DNA of 47,982 bases from assembly GCA_944333055.1 (NCBI GenBank), contig CALVKT010000039.1, positions 1-47,982 on the forward strand, read 5' to 3'. The stretch comes from an uncultured Clostridia bacterium (GTDB lineage: Bacteria; Bacillota; Clostridia; Christensenellales; Aristaeellaceae). Below the pieces are notes generated by a model. That model searched no databases. It was not told the DNA's origin and worked only from the letters and a program-made list of their open reading frames with translations. The number at the start of each line of letters is the position of its first letter. The first letter of the stretch is position 1. The translations under genes were made by a program, and so were the position numbers. Positions 23,404 through 31,871 of the stretch are shown here, in pieces.

Positions 23404-25186
23404 GGCGCGAAACCTCCCTTCCGCGCGCGGGCAGCAGCGCCGCGCCCAGCATCACGGGCAGCGCGTAGAGGATGGGCAGCAGGTAGCGGATCTCGCCGTT
23501 CTTGGGCGAAAGCATGCAGATGCCCAGCGTGCCGAAGAAGAACATCCACGACACGCAGGCGCGCACGCCGTCGCGCAGCATCAGCGCCACGAGCAGGAAC
23601 AGGAAACACCACGTCACCGCGTCCGGGTAGAACAGCGCGCCCACGCCGGGCAGGCGGCGCATCGTGTACATGATCCAGTTGAACAGCGAGAGCCGCACGT
23701 CGTCCAGCGCCGGATCCTGCGTCAGGTTCACGCCGCCCTGATCCGGCGAATTGAGCGTTAGGCAGACGATGGTGTTGCTGTCCGAGGGGTAGAAGTAGCC
23801 GTGGATCATGTTGAGCCACGCGTCCACGTAGACGCCCGGATGGCGCAGCCCCATCGAGAGCCACGCCCGGAAGCAGGCCGCCAGGTCTTCCCCCGTCATG
23901 TCGGGGTTGCTCGTGTCCTTGACCGGATCGGCCAGCCGCGGGTCATAGTGCGCCACGGCGTGCTCCACGTCGAGCACGCGCGAGATGGCCGTCCTCTCCT
24001 CCTCGGTCACGTCCTCGCCGTATGTGACGAGGTAGCGCGCCGTCTGCTGGAAGGGGATGGAGAGCATCTCCCGCGTCTCGCCGGGCACGACGCCCAGCGC
24101 GGGCAGCAGCGCGCCCGTGTAGAGCAGCTGAAACGCCGCCGCCGTGCCCAGCAGCGCCGCCGCCAGCCGCACGCGCACGCCGCGAAAGCGCACCACGGCG
24201 AACACGCCCGCAAAGGCGAGCGCATACATGGCGCTCTTGCGCATGAGCATCATGCACAGCGCGCACAGCGCCAGCCCCGCCACAAAGTGCGGGCTCCTGG
24301 CCGCCGCGCCGTCCGTGCGGTCGAGCATCACCATCTGGGCGGCAAAGAGCAGCACAAAGGGCGCGACGCTCACGTCCTTGCTCATGTTGAACGCGTAAAG
24401 CGCCAGCACGGGATACAGCGCGACAAACAGCGCGATGCCCGCCGCCGCGCCGCGCCGCAGCCCCAGGCGGCACAGCGTGTCCAGCGCGCAGGCCCAGCAC
24501 AGCGCGATCGCCGCCATGCTCAGCAGGCTGTAGAGCAGCTGACCGGCATTCGCATCGCCCAGCAGCAGGCCCAGCTTCATGAAGCCCCCGTACACCAGCG
24601 TCAAAAACACCGGGTGATGGTCGCTGAGCGCGCTGCCGTCGCCGATGTAGCTGGGATAGCCGAAGAACTGCAAGATCTGGTCGCGCGTGTCGTAGATGTT
24701 CAGGCCCGGCGCGTACAGGTAGAGATAGGGCAGCGAGCCGATGAAGATCACCGCCGCGCTCAGGCAAAAGAGCCTGCGCCGCGCGCGCGGGTCGTCCGCC
24801 TGCGGCGTCGGCGCGCGCAGGCAGGCGAGCAGCCGCAGCGCGAGCAGGATGCAGCACAGCGCCGCCCAGAACAGCGAGAACGCGGCCAGCGCCGCCGTGA
24901 TCAGCGTGTCCACGTTCTTGAAGACCATGCCGTAGGAGTCGATGGCGTCGTAGGAGACGCCCAGCGTGCGCATGACGGCGAACACGGCGGCAAGCGCCGC
25001 GCCGTACGCGCACGTCCGCCCGTCGGGCCGCAGCGCCAGCACGAGCACGAACAGCAGCCAGCAGGCGATCATCGCCGCCGCGCCGCCGCAGGCCGCGCCG
25101 AAATACGCGCCCATGCACTGCGCGCACGCGCAGGCCGCCGCGCCGCAGGCGAGGATGACGCGCAGCCGCGGAAGGGTGATGCTCAT
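23396..25186 (-). CDS. Large polytopic membrane protein (DUF6020-like, possible glycosyltransferase)
   Basis: A 596-residue protein with at least twelve hydrophobic segments. The first large outer loop has YAPGLNIYDTRDQILQFFG and SDHHPVF, with an Asp and paired histidines at the place where GT-C enzymes hold their catalytic acid. I associate this pattern with DUF6020 proteins, mostly seen in Firmicutes with cell-surface polysaccharide genes, but from memory only. A soluble loop of about 90 residues (GETREML to DWLNM-like region) sits between the later helices. It is coupled to the HAD gene upstream (four-base overlap) and to the glycosyltransferase gene downstream (eight-base overlap). Confidence 0.65.
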   Translation of the reverse strand: MSITLPRLRVILACGAAACACAQCMGAYFGAACGGAAAMIACWLLFVLVLALRPDGRTCAYGAALAAVFAVMRTLGVSYDAIDSYGMVFKNVDTLITAALAAFSLFWAALCCILLALRLLACLRAPTPQADDPRARRRLFCLSAAVIFIGSLPYLYLYAPGLNIYDTRDQILQFFGYPSYIGDGSALSDHHPVFLTLVYGGFMKLGLLLGDANAGQLLYSLLSMAAIALCWACALDTLCRLGLRRGAAAGIALFVALYPVLALYAFNMSKDVSVAPFVLLFAAQMVMLDRTDGAAARSPHFVAGLALCALCMMLMRKSAMYALAFAGVFAVVRFRGVRVRLAAALLGTAAAFQLLYTGALLPALGVVPGETREMLSIPFQQTARYLVTYGEDVTEEERTAISRVLDVEHAVAHYDPRLADPVKDTSNPDMTGEDLAACFRAWLSMGLRHPGVYVDAWLNMIHGYFYPSDSNTIVCLTLNSPDQGGVNLTQDPALDDVRLSLFNWIMYTMRRLPGVGALFYPDAVTWCFLFLLVALMLRDGVRACVSWMFFFGTLGICMLSPKNGEIRYLLPILYALPVMLGAALLPARGREVSRRE

Positions 25187-26007
25187 GCTCCGTCCCCCTT
25201 TCCCGCCTCAAGCCCGAAGCGCGCCCTGATCACCCGCATCACGCCGTCCTCGTCGTTGGCGGGTGCAATATGCCGGGCGATGCGCTTGATCTCCGGCAGC
25301 GCGTTGTCCATCGCGTAGCTCTCCGCCACGCATTCAAGCATCTCCCGGTCGTTGAGGTAATCGCCAAAGGCCATGCACTGCCGGGGCGTCAGCCCCTTGA
25401 GCGCCTGCAAACGCGCGAGCGCGCGGCCCTTATTGACGCCCGGACGCATCACGTCCACCCAGTTCGCGCCGGAGAGGATGACCGCCATCTCGCCGCCAAG
25501 GCGCGCCTTGAGCGTGGGCAGCGCGTGCGTGGCCGCGTCGCCCTCGTCATAGAAGGCCACCTTGCACACGTCCTCAAACGCGGCGCACGCCTCCGCCAGA
25601 TTCTCCACGACCTCCGTCTGCTGATAGTACATGCACATCTCGCGCACGAACGCCGGCGAGGCGGTCGTGTCCACCAGCGCGCCGTCGGCACGGCAGACGA
25701 CCGGATACACGCCGTCAAGCCCCTGCGCGGCGCGCACGATGCGCGGCAGATCGCGCGCGGGCAGCGGATCGACGAAGAGCTGTTTGCCGTCCTCCATGAT
25801 CAGCGCGCCGTTTTCGGCGATGAAGATCACCTCCGGCGCGAGCCCTCCCATGTCGCGGCGCAGTGCCGCATACTGGCGTCCGCTGGCGATACAGAAGCAA
25901 ACGCCCTGCGCGCGGAGCGCGCGCACGACCTGCGCAAAATCCGCCGGCAGGCGCTTGTCCGTGGTCAGCAGCGTGCCGTCCATGTCGCTGGCAATGAGTT
26001 TAATCAT
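25183..26007 (-). CDS. Cof-type HAD phosphatase
   Basis: A 274-residue HAD hydrolase of the Cof/YidA class. Motif I is ASDMDGTLL at the N-terminus, motif II ASGRQY, motif III VNKGRAL and motif IV MAFGDYLNDREML; the C2B cap lies between residues 85 and 185. Such enzymes dephosphorylate sugar phosphates or cofactors, with broad specificity. The ATG overlaps the GNAT gene by eight bases. In this operon it could supply dephosphorylated sugars, but that is only inference. Confidence 0.88.
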   Translation of the reverse strand: MIKLIASDMDGTLLTTDKRLPADFAQVVRALRAQGVCFCIASGRQYAALRRDMGGLAPEVIFIAENGALIMEDGKQLFVDPLPARDLPRIVRAAQGLDGVYPVVCRADGALVDTTASPAFVREMCMYYQQTEVVENLAEACAAFEDVCKVAFYDEGDAATHALPTLKARLGGEMAVILSGANWVDVMRPGVNKGRALARLQALKGLTPRQCMAFGDYLNDREMLECVAESYAMDNALPEIKRIARHIAPANDEDGVMRVIRARFGLEAGKGDGA

Positions 26008-26584
26008 ATCGTCTGTTCCCCTCGTAGTCCTCTCTGAGCACGGCGTAGAGCGCCACGTCCACGAATTTTCCCTTGTTGTAGAGCCGCTGGCGCAGCACGC
26101 CCTCCCGGCGCATGCCGCACTTTTCCATCACGCGGCCGGAGGAGGGGTTGGTCAATTCATGCTGCGCCTCGATGCGGTTGATGTCCATCGCCTCAAACGT
26201 GTAGGCGATCACGCGCGAGAGCGCCTCGGTCATGTAGCCGCCGTTCCACAGCCAGCGCGCCAGCGAATAGCCGACCTCCACGGTCGCGTTGTCCTCGCTG
26301 TAATCCATATAGCCGATGGTGCCCACCAGCCTGTCCGTGCGCTTTTCGATGATGCCCCAGCTGGACGGCTCGTCGTTGCGGTAGCGCCGCATCATGAACC
26401 GGCAGTAGTCCCGCGCCTCGCCGATGCTCTTTTGCGCGGCCCAGAGCACGTGGCGCGCGACCTCCGGATCCTGGCTGTACGCAAAAATATCCTTCGCGTC
26501 GCGCATGGCGATCCGCCGAAGGATGAGCCGCTCGGTCTCCAGCGTGGGCATGGCAAACAGCCCGTAAGCGTTTGGCGTGAACAT
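26000..26584 (-). CDS. GNAT family N-acetyltransferase (RimJ/RimL-like)
   Basis: A 194-residue acetyltransferase of the RimJ/RimL type. The start of the domain is TLETERLILRRIAMRDAKDIF; the acetyl-CoA site is around GYSLARWLWNGGYMTEALSRVI, and the C-terminal NRIEAQHELTNPSSGRVMEKCGMRREG is diagnostic. The substrate may be a protein N-terminus or a small molecule. The ATG at 26584 is preferred to the GTG six bases upstream because it stands at the better distance from AGAGGAAG. It precedes the HAD gene with overlap, and is 56 bases from the RsmF-type gene. Confidence 0.85.
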   Translation of the reverse strand: MFTPNAYGLFAMPTLETERLILRRIAMRDAKDIFAYSQDPEVARHVLWAAQKSIGEARDYCRFMMRRYRNDEPSSWGIIEKRTDRLVGTIGYMDYSEDNATVEVGYSLARWLWNGGYMTEALSRVIAYTFEAMDINRIEAQHELTNPSSGRVMEKCGMRREGVLRQRLYNKGKFVDVALYAVLREDYEGNRRYD

Positions 26585-26640
26585 GGGCACACTTCCTCTC
26601 GCTCCCCATTATACACGAACGATGCGCAAAACGCCATCCC

Positions 26641-28005
26641 CTACCGGCGGCGCAGCCCCTTGGGATAGTGGTTCTTCATCACGCCCCCGGCCTGCTTGCC
26701 AAAGCCCAGCGAGACGCCCCTGTGCGTGAGCAGCGTGTAGCCCGCGGGCAGGTCGCCCAGATCCAGCGCCTCGCCCGCCTGATACGCGCGCGCCTGCGCC
26801 TCGCTCAATTCCGCCGTGCGCGCGGCCTCGCAGGGGCGCAGCGCCATCGCCAGCGCGTGATCCGGCTCCGCGCGCCGGCCCTCCGCGCGCGCGATCAGCA
26901 ATCCCGTGCGCAGCACGCGCAGCCCGCTCAGGCGCTGCATGTCCGCCTCCCCGGCGGGCAGCGCCCACAGGCAGCCGCCGCGCGTCTGCAAGCGCTCAAA
27001 CGCCACGCCGGGCGCGAGCACGTCCGGCACGCCGATCTCCGCCCCGCGCGCTTCGCCGCCCCTGCCGCGCGCCGGGCGCGCGGCCTGCCGGCGCGGTTCA
27101 TCCGCCGCGGGCGCGGCGGGCGCATCCGCCGCCTTGCGCAGCAGCGAGATGAAGTGCCCCTCTCCCCGGATCTCGTGCGGATACAGGTGCGCATAGCCGC
27201 GCGCGCCGCCGGGCAGGCCGGGCAGGGCAAAGGGCTGCATGGAAAATGCCGGGTGCGCCTGCAAAAAGCGCGCGAGCACGCCCTCGTTCTCCGTGTCGTT
27301 GAACGTGCAGGTGGAGTAGACCATCGCGCCGCCGGGCGCGAGCATCTTCGCCGCTTCCGTGAGGATCTCCATCTGGCGGTCGGCGCAGCCGCGCGGGCTG
27401 TTCTCCCGCCATTCCTCGCGCGCCTCGATCTGCCGGCGGAACATGCCCTCGCCGGAGCACGGCGCATCCACGAGGATGCGGTCGAAAAAAGCGGGAAAGC
27501 GCGGCGCGAGCTGCGCGGGCATCGCGCAGGTGACGACCGCGTTGCGCACGCCCATGCGCTCGATGTTGCGCGAGAGGATCTGCGCGCGGGCGGGCGCCGG
27601 CTCGTTGCACACGAGCAGGCCGCGCCCCTGCATCAGCCCCGCGATCTGCGTGCTCTTGCCGCCGGGCGCGGCGCACAGGTCGAGCACGCGCTCGCCGGGC
27701 TGCGGATCGAGCGCGCTGACGGCGGCGAGGGCGCTGGGCTCCTGGATGTAGTACAGCCCGCCCTCGTGCAGCGGCGAGGCGCCCGGCTGCGCGCCCGGCT
27801 CCACGAAGTAGCATCCCTTCGCCCAGGGCACGGGCCCATCGAGCCCCGGCAGCGGGCAGGGCGGCCGTCCGTCCGGGCAGAGCAGCAGGTTGACGCGCAG
27901 CGCGCGCGTCACCGGCCTGGAGAGCGAATCCATATACGCAAAAAAGCCTGCTTCACCGAGCAGGCGTTTCATCTGGTTGACATAGGCTTGCGGCAGATGG
28001 TTCAT
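26641..28005 (-). CDS. RsmF-type rRNA m5C methyltransferase (NOL1/NOP2/Sun family)
   Basis: A 454-residue SAM-dependent cytosine-C5 methyltransferase. Family motifs are CYFVEPG, YYIQEPSALAAV, the SAM site VLDLCAAPGGKSTQIA, ILVDAPCSGEGMFR with the first catalytic cysteine and VYSTCTFNDTENE with the second. The C-terminal part has the RsmF-type RNA-binding extension with GFGKQAGGVMKNHYPKGLRR. The target is probably 16S rRNA. A stretch at about 295-320 is rich in Ala and Arg. The start overlaps the stop of the upstream gene by four bases. Confidence 0.9.
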   Translation of the reverse strand: MNHLPQAYVNQMKRLLGEAGFFAYMDSLSRPVTRALRVNLLLCPDGRPPCPLPGLDGPVPWAKGCYFVEPGAQPGASPLHEGGLYYIQEPSALAAVSALDPQPGERVLDLCAAPGGKSTQIAGLMQGRGLLVCNEPAPARAQILSRNIERMGVRNAVVTCAMPAQLAPRFPAFFDRILVDAPCSGEGMFRRQIEAREEWRENSPRGCADRQMEILTEAAKMLAPGGAMVYSTCTFNDTENEGVLARFLQAHPAFSMQPFALPGLPGGARGYAHLYPHEIRGEGHFISLLRKAADAPAAPAADEPRRQAARPARGRGGEARGAEIGVPDVLAPGVAFERLQTRGGCLWALPAGEADMQRLSGLRVLRTGLLIARAEGRRAEPDHALAMALRPCEAARTAELSEAQARAYQAGEALDLGDLPAGYTLLTHRGVSLGFGKQAGGVMKNHYPKGLRRR

Positions 28006-28424
28006 AGGACTTTCCGTTCCTCAGCGTCGCTTTCGTCGTTGTCATATACCCGCACGGCGCAGAGCCTGCGGCGCTCGTCGATGCCGGATTCCACCACGTA
28101 CATCCGCCCGATGGGGCAGGCGGAGTTGAACACGGATTCCGTCGTGGACAGGATGCAGAAGATGCTCCTGGATGCGCGGGAGAGCATGGAGCGAAAGACC
28201 ACGTTGGGCGGCTCCATGCCCGCGTGCGCAATCTTGCGGGCGAAACGGCGGTACGCGGTGTTGGCCTGAGCCGCATTGTGGAAGACCTCCGGCGAGAGCG
28301 TCAGGATGCACAGCTTTCCCTCGATCCGGCTCGACGTGCGATAGCGGCCCGTCCAAGGCCTGTCCTCCGGCCACGCGATGATCTCCACCACGGCGCGGCC
28401 GCTCTCAATGGTGCGCACCGGCAT
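28002..28424 (-). CDS. Uncharacterised 140-residue protein
   Basis: I do not recognise this protein. The chosen ATG follows GAGGGGAGGGGA; the frame is open further but the extra part overlaps the promoter. The sequence is soluble and mixed: VVEIIAWPEDRPWTGRY, KLCILTLSPEVFHNA, a basic middle part (YRRFARKIAHAG), SMLSRASRSIFCILST and MYVVESGIDERRRL. Positions of aromatic and basic residues could suit RNA binding, but that is a guess. It is the first gene of the long minus-strand run and is coupled to the rRNA methyltransferase, which suggests a related job. Confidence 0.65.
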   Translation of the reverse strand: MPVRTIESGRAVVEIIAWPEDRPWTGRYRTSSRIEGKLCILTLSPEVFHNAAQANTAYRRFARKIAHAGMEPPNVVFRSMLSRASRSIFCILSTTESVFNSACPIGRMYVVESGIDERRRLCAVRVYDNDESDAEERKVL

Positions 28425-28452
28425 TCCCCTCCCCTCGGATGCGGCTTCTTTC

Positions 28453-28496
28453 ATCAATATATATTGATTATAACATATCTCCGTTTGATGTGGCAA
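28453..28496 (-). promoter_or_regulatory. Promoter and perfect 16-bp palindrome upstream of the 140-residue protein gene
   Basis: On the minus strand TTGCCA (28496-28491), an 18-base spacer and TATAAT (28472-28467). The palindrome ATCAATATATATTGAT (28453-28468) starts at the last bases of the -10 box and covers the expected transcription start. Its position fits a repressor site. Confidence 0.65.
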
Positions 28497-28534
28497 CACA
28501 ATTCGGCGCAATTCCCATTATTTTCCGCTTATTT

Positions 28535-29383
28535 TTAAGGTGTTTCCCCTTTCTTTCGCAGCATGCCGTCGGCGGCCAGCGCCGCCACGCAGCCCTCGCC
28601 CACGGCCTTGGCCACCTGCAGCGGCAGGCCCGTGCAGTCGCCCGCGGCATAGACGCCCGGCAGGTTCGTGCGCATCTGGCGGTCCACGCGGATGAACGCG
28701 CCGTCCATCGTGAGGCCGGGGATCAGCGCGTCCAGCGCCATCGCCTCCCGGAAGATGAACACGCCGTCAAAGGGAAGCTCCTCGCCGCCCGCGCGCACGC
28801 CCGCGGCCCGCGCCTCGCCCAAAATGGCCTCGACCTTCTCCCCGCGCACGGCGATGCGCGCGTCAAGCGCCGCGTCCGCCGCGCCGAAGTACGTCACCGA
28901 GCGGCACAGCGTCATCAGGAAGTTCGCCTCGGACACGGCCTCCGGCCCCTGCCCGATCACCGCGACATCCTTGCCGCGGTAGAGCATGCCGTCGCATGTG
29001 CCGCAGTAGCTGACGCCCCGGCCCAGCAGCTCGCCCTCGCCCGGCAGCAGCCTGGGCTGTTTGGCGCCGGTGGCCAGAATGACCGCCTTCGCCTCCACAA
29101 AGTCCGCGCCCAGGGACAGGGCGAACGTCTCGCCCATTTGCAGCACCTGATGCACGACGCCGCCGCGCAGCGTCGCGCCCAGCGCCTCGGCCTGTGCGGC
29201 CATGGCGTCAAGCAGCGCCCTGCCGGAGATGTCCGGCAGGCCGGGATAGTTGGCCACCGACTCCGCGCGCGCGAGCCAGCCGGTGTTCTGGCCGATGACG
29301 ATCACGGCGCGCCCCCGCTTTCCGGCGTGGATGGCGGCGCTGTAGCCCGCGGGGCCCGCGCCAATCACGGCGATATCAAACAA
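28535..29383 (-). CDS. Thioredoxin-reductase-like FAD/NAD(P) oxidoreductase
   Basis: A 282-residue flavoprotein of the thioredoxin reductase class. FAD site IAVIGAGPAGYSAAIHAGKRG at the N-terminus, redox pair CGTCDG (about residues 130-135), NAD(P) site VAVIGQGPEAVSEA and the C-terminal FAD motif GVYAAGDCTGLPLQ. The usual redox motif is CATCDG. It is somewhat shorter than TrxB. Whether the partner is a thioredoxin or a glutaredoxin-like protein cannot be told, and no trxA lies nearby. The start is a TTG, seven bases after GGAGG; the frame upstream has no better start. Confidence 0.87.
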   Translation of the reverse strand: MFDIAVIGAGPAGYSAAIHAGKRGRAVIVIGQNTGWLARAESVANYPGLPDISGRALLDAMAAQAEALGATLRGGVVHQVLQMGETFALSLGADFVEAKAVILATGAKQPRLLPGEGELLGRGVSYCGTCDGMLYRGKDVAVIGQGPEAVSEANFLMTLCRSVTYFGAADAALDARIAVRGEKVEAILGEARAAGVRAGGEELPFDGVFIFREAMALDALIPGLTMDGAFIRVDRQMRTNLPGVYAAGDCTGLPLQVAKAVGEGCVAALAADGMLRKKGETP

Positions 29384-29413
29384 ACGCGTTCCTCCTTCTC
29401 CTGCGTGTCGGAC

Positions 29414-29442
29414 GAAAAAAGCCGCGAAACGGTCCGCGGCTT
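29414..29442 (-). terminator. Terminator of the yhcH-like gene
   Basis: On the minus strand AAGCCGCGG-accgttt-CGCGGCTT is followed by further T residues. It separates the YhcH-type gene from the reductase gene. Confidence 0.85.
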
Positions 29443-29454
29443 TGGTGCTGGCGA

Positions 29455-29892
29455 TCAGACGGGAATCTTCACGACCACCTTGCGGTAGTGCTTGGGGAAT
29501 TCCTGGTGGCAGGCGGCCTTGTGGCCGTCGCTGGGGAACATGATGTAGAACATGCCCGGACGGATGGACATCGCGGTGGACTTGCCGGTGTAGAAGTAGC
29601 AGTCGTGCTCCGGGTCCTCCGAGTGCGGGTTGAGCTCCTGAATGTGCGCCCACGCCATGCGCTCGCCGCCGGCAATGCAGTATTGCAGGTCGATGTAGGC
29701 CTTGTGCGCCTCCAGGTTCACGGTGTCCAGCTGGCGGGTGTCGCCCTCGGAGACCGTGGCAAACAGGCCGTTCTCCAATTCATAGCGGCCCGGCTCCAGA
29801 TCCGGCGCCTCCGCCAGGAAGGCGAACGCCAGCTCCATATCGCGATGCAGCGCGTAATAGCGTTCCTGTTCCTCGATGCGGTCGATGATCAC
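29455..29892 (-). CDS. YhcH/YjgK/YiaL family protein
   Basis: A 145-residue cupin-like protein of the YhcH/YjgK/YiaL group; one member (NanQ) speeds the anomerisation of N-acetylneuraminate, others are linked to sugar acids or beta-galactosidase. Visible family features: LEPGRYELENGLFATV, the metal-site region LEAHKAYIDLQYCIAGGE, and the C-terminal FYIMFPSDGHKAACH with conserved His and Glu residues. A GTG start fits GGAGG nine bases upstream. A NanA-like lyase gene lies 5 kb away, so a joint role in sialic acid use is possible. Direct repeats between promoter and gene suggest dedicated control. Confidence 0.87.
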   Translation of the reverse strand: MIIDRIEEQERYYALHRDMELAFAFLAEAPDLEPGRYELENGLFATVSEGDTRQLDTVNLEAHKAYIDLQYCIAGGERMAWAHIQELNPHSEDPEHDCYFYTGKSTAMSIRPGMFYIMFPSDGHKAACHQEFPKHYRKVVVKIPV

Positions 29893-29912
29893 GGGGATGA
29901 ACCTCCTTTTTG

Positions 29913-29970
29913 AATCGGTTGTAAAATCGGTTGTAGACATGATGATACGCGCGCGGCATCCGCGCGTCAA
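29913..29970 (-). promoter_or_regulatory. Promoter with direct-repeat operator upstream of yhcH-like gene
   Basis: On the minus strand TTGACG (29970-29965), a 17-base spacer and TATCAT (29947-29942). Directly after it the plus-strand 11-mer AATCGGTTGTA occurs twice (29913-29923 and 29925-29935), a 12-base periodic direct repeat just before the ribosome site. Confidence 0.65.
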
Positions 29971-29991
29971 GCGCAAACGCGGCGCGGTTAA

Positions 29992-31041
29992 TCACGGTTC
30001 GTAGGCGGCGGCGAAATCCTGCACGGCCTGCCGGATGCGCGCGCTGCCCGCCCACATCTGCTCCACGCTCGTCACGCGGTCCTCTCCGGCGGCCATGGCG
30101 CGCATGATGGCGTCGCTCATGGCGCTGGAGTGATGCGAGTAGTCGAAGTACTCGTCAAGATCGGTGATCCACGCGATGCGCGAGGAGAAGTCGTAGATCT
30201 CCACGTTCGGGTAGTCAAGCAGCAACTCGCACACGCGCGCGCGGGAGCGGAACTGCTGCTCGGAGAGGCCGTTGCGCGTCATCAGATACCAGTATGCCAC
30301 GGAATACGGCGGCATATAGATCTTGAACGCCGTCTCCGGGTGCGCGGCCACGTAGGCCTCGATGTGCTGCTCAATGTTGGCCGTGGAGCGCTCGATGCGG
30401 TATTCCGGGTCGGTCATCTCCTTTTGCGCCGAGACGGGCGTCGTGTCGTAGACGCTCTGCGCGGCGAACGTCACGTCCGTCCACTTGTACATGTCGTCGC
30501 GCTTGGTGCTCGTGTCCTTGCCGATGTTCCTGAGCATGCGCGGGATCTTCACCAGCAGCACGTCGCGGTTGAGCAGGTAGTTCACGTCGTCGAGCGGATC
30601 GTCGTTCCACAGGTACTCGATGATCTCCTCGTCGTCGTCCACAGGGCCCATCAGGCTGTAGGCGTCCACCGCGAGGATGGCGAGAGAGAGCGTCTCCCCG
30701 CGCTTTTCCTTCGCCTTGTAGACGTGGCCCAGCTCCCAGCCCATCTGCGCCGTGTGCGAGCCGCGCATGGGCAGTTTCACGGAGCGCACGCCGAAGCACG
30801 CGTCGATCACCGAGGGGTTGCTCATCTCCACCATGGACGTGCCCAGGATGACGGCGTTGTAGTCGTAGTGCTTGGCGATGCCCGGGTTGTTGTAGCTCTC
30901 CTGATCGTAGAGCGGCAGGATGGCGGACTCTCGATACTGCTCAAACGGATCGAAGACGTACGTCAGCCCCGCGCACAGCGCCAGCAGCACCAGCAGCGCC
31001 GTCAGCGTGCCCAACGCCCAGCGCTTTTTGCTTATGCTCAT
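29992..31041 (-). CDS. Membrane-anchored SGNH-hydrolase-like protein
   Basis: A 349-residue protein with one N-terminal membrane segment (LGTLTALLVLLALCAGLTYVF) and an outer domain. The motif NAVILGTSMVE at about residue 65 recalls block I of SGNH/DltD-type esterases and O-acyltransferases (Gly-Thr-Ser), and the late DYSHHSSAMSD supplies a possible catalytic Asp/His pair. Such proteins often modify surface polysaccharides. I could not place it in a named family with certainty. The ATG at 31041 lies seven bases after GGAGA. It stands alone and divergent from deoD. Confidence 0.65.
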   Translation of the reverse strand: MSISKKRWALGTLTALLVLLALCAGLTYVFDPFEQYRESAILPLYDQESYNNPGIAKHYDYNAVILGTSMVEMSNPSVIDACFGVRSVKLPMRGSHTAQMGWELGHVYKAKEKRGETLSLAILAVDAYSLMGPVDDDEEIIEYLWNDDPLDDVNYLLNRDVLLVKIPRMLRNIGKDTSTKRDDMYKWTDVTFAAQSVYDTTPVSAQKEMTDPEYRIERSTANIEQHIEAYVAAHPETAFKIYMPPYSVAYWYLMTRNGLSEQQFRSRARVCELLLDYPNVEIYDFSSRIAWITDLDEYFDYSHHSSAMSDAIMRAMAAGEDRVTSVEQMWAGSARIRQAVQDFAAAYEP

Positions 31042-31097
31042 CCGCACTCTCCTTCCGCGCCATCGTATCGCATCCAGTTTACGGCATTTTTAAGGAA

Positions 31098-31126
31098 TTG
31101 TCAATTCCCGCCGCACAGGGTATAAT
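31098..31126 (+). promoter_or_regulatory. Promoter of deoD-ybaK-dppA
   Basis: TTGTCA (31098-31103), 17-base spacer, TATAAT (31121-31126). Confidence 0.85.
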
Positions 31127-31160
31127 AGACAAAGACACATCGCAGAAAGGGGCTGTTTGT

Positions 31161-31871
31161 ATGGCCAATCCCAATATCCCGACCCCCCACATTACGGCGA
31201 AGGAGGGCGACTTCGCCCGCACCGTGCTCATGCCCGGCGATCCGCTGCGCGCGCAGTTCATCGCGCAGACGTACTTTGAACATCCCGTGCTGGTCAACAA
31301 CACGCGCGGCGTGCAGGGCTACACCGGCACCTACAAGGGCAAGCGCGTCTCGGTGATGGCCTCCGGCATGGGCATGCCGTCCATCGGCATCTACTCCTAC
31401 GAGCTCTACAACTACTACGGCGTGGAGAACATCATCCGCGTGGGCACGGCCGGCGGCATCGGCGAGAACGTGAAGCTGCGCGACGTGGTGCTGGGCATGA
31501 GCGCCTACACCAACTCGAACTTCGGCCGCCAGTTCTTCGACGGCAACGTCGCCCCCTGCTGCTCCTTCAAGCTGCTGGAAGCGGCGGTCAAGGCCGCGCG
31601 CGGCCTGGGCATGGAGCCGAACGTGGGCGCGCTGTATTCCTCGGACATCTTCTATGACGAGGCCGGCGGCGCGGGCAAGCTCAAGAAGCTGGGCGTGCTG
31701 GCGGTGGAGATGGAGTCCGCCGCGCTCTACCTCAACGCCGCGCGCGCGGGCAAGCACGCGCTGGCCATCTGCACGATCTCCGATCACATCTTCACCGGCG
31801 AGTCGCTCCCGGCGCAGGAGCGCCAGACCGGCTTCACCAGGATGATGGAAATCGCGCTGGAGATCGCCTGA
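31161..31871 (+). CDS. deoD: Purine-nucleoside phosphorylase DeoD
   Basis: A 236-residue hexameric-type (NP-I) phosphorylase that splits purine nucleosides with phosphate. Signatures are TPHITAKEGDFA, VLMPGDPLRAQFIA, VSVMASGMGMPS, IIRVGTAGGIG, LRDVVLGM, VEMESAALY and CTISDHI with the catalytic Asp. Length is typical. The start ATG has GAAAGGGG ten bases upstream. It is the first gene of a three-gene salvage unit. Confidence 0.96.
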   Translation: MANPNIPTPHITAKEGDFARTVLMPGDPLRAQFIAQTYFEHPVLVNNTRGVQGYTGTYKGKRVSVMASGMGMPSIGIYSYELYNYYGVENIIRVGTAGGIGENVKLRDVVLGMSAYTNSNFGRQFFDGNVAPCCSFKLLEAAVKAARGLGMEPNVGALYSSDIFYDEAGGAGKLKKLGVLAVEMESAALYLNAARAGKHALAICTISDHIFTGESLPAQERQTGFTRMMEIALEIA

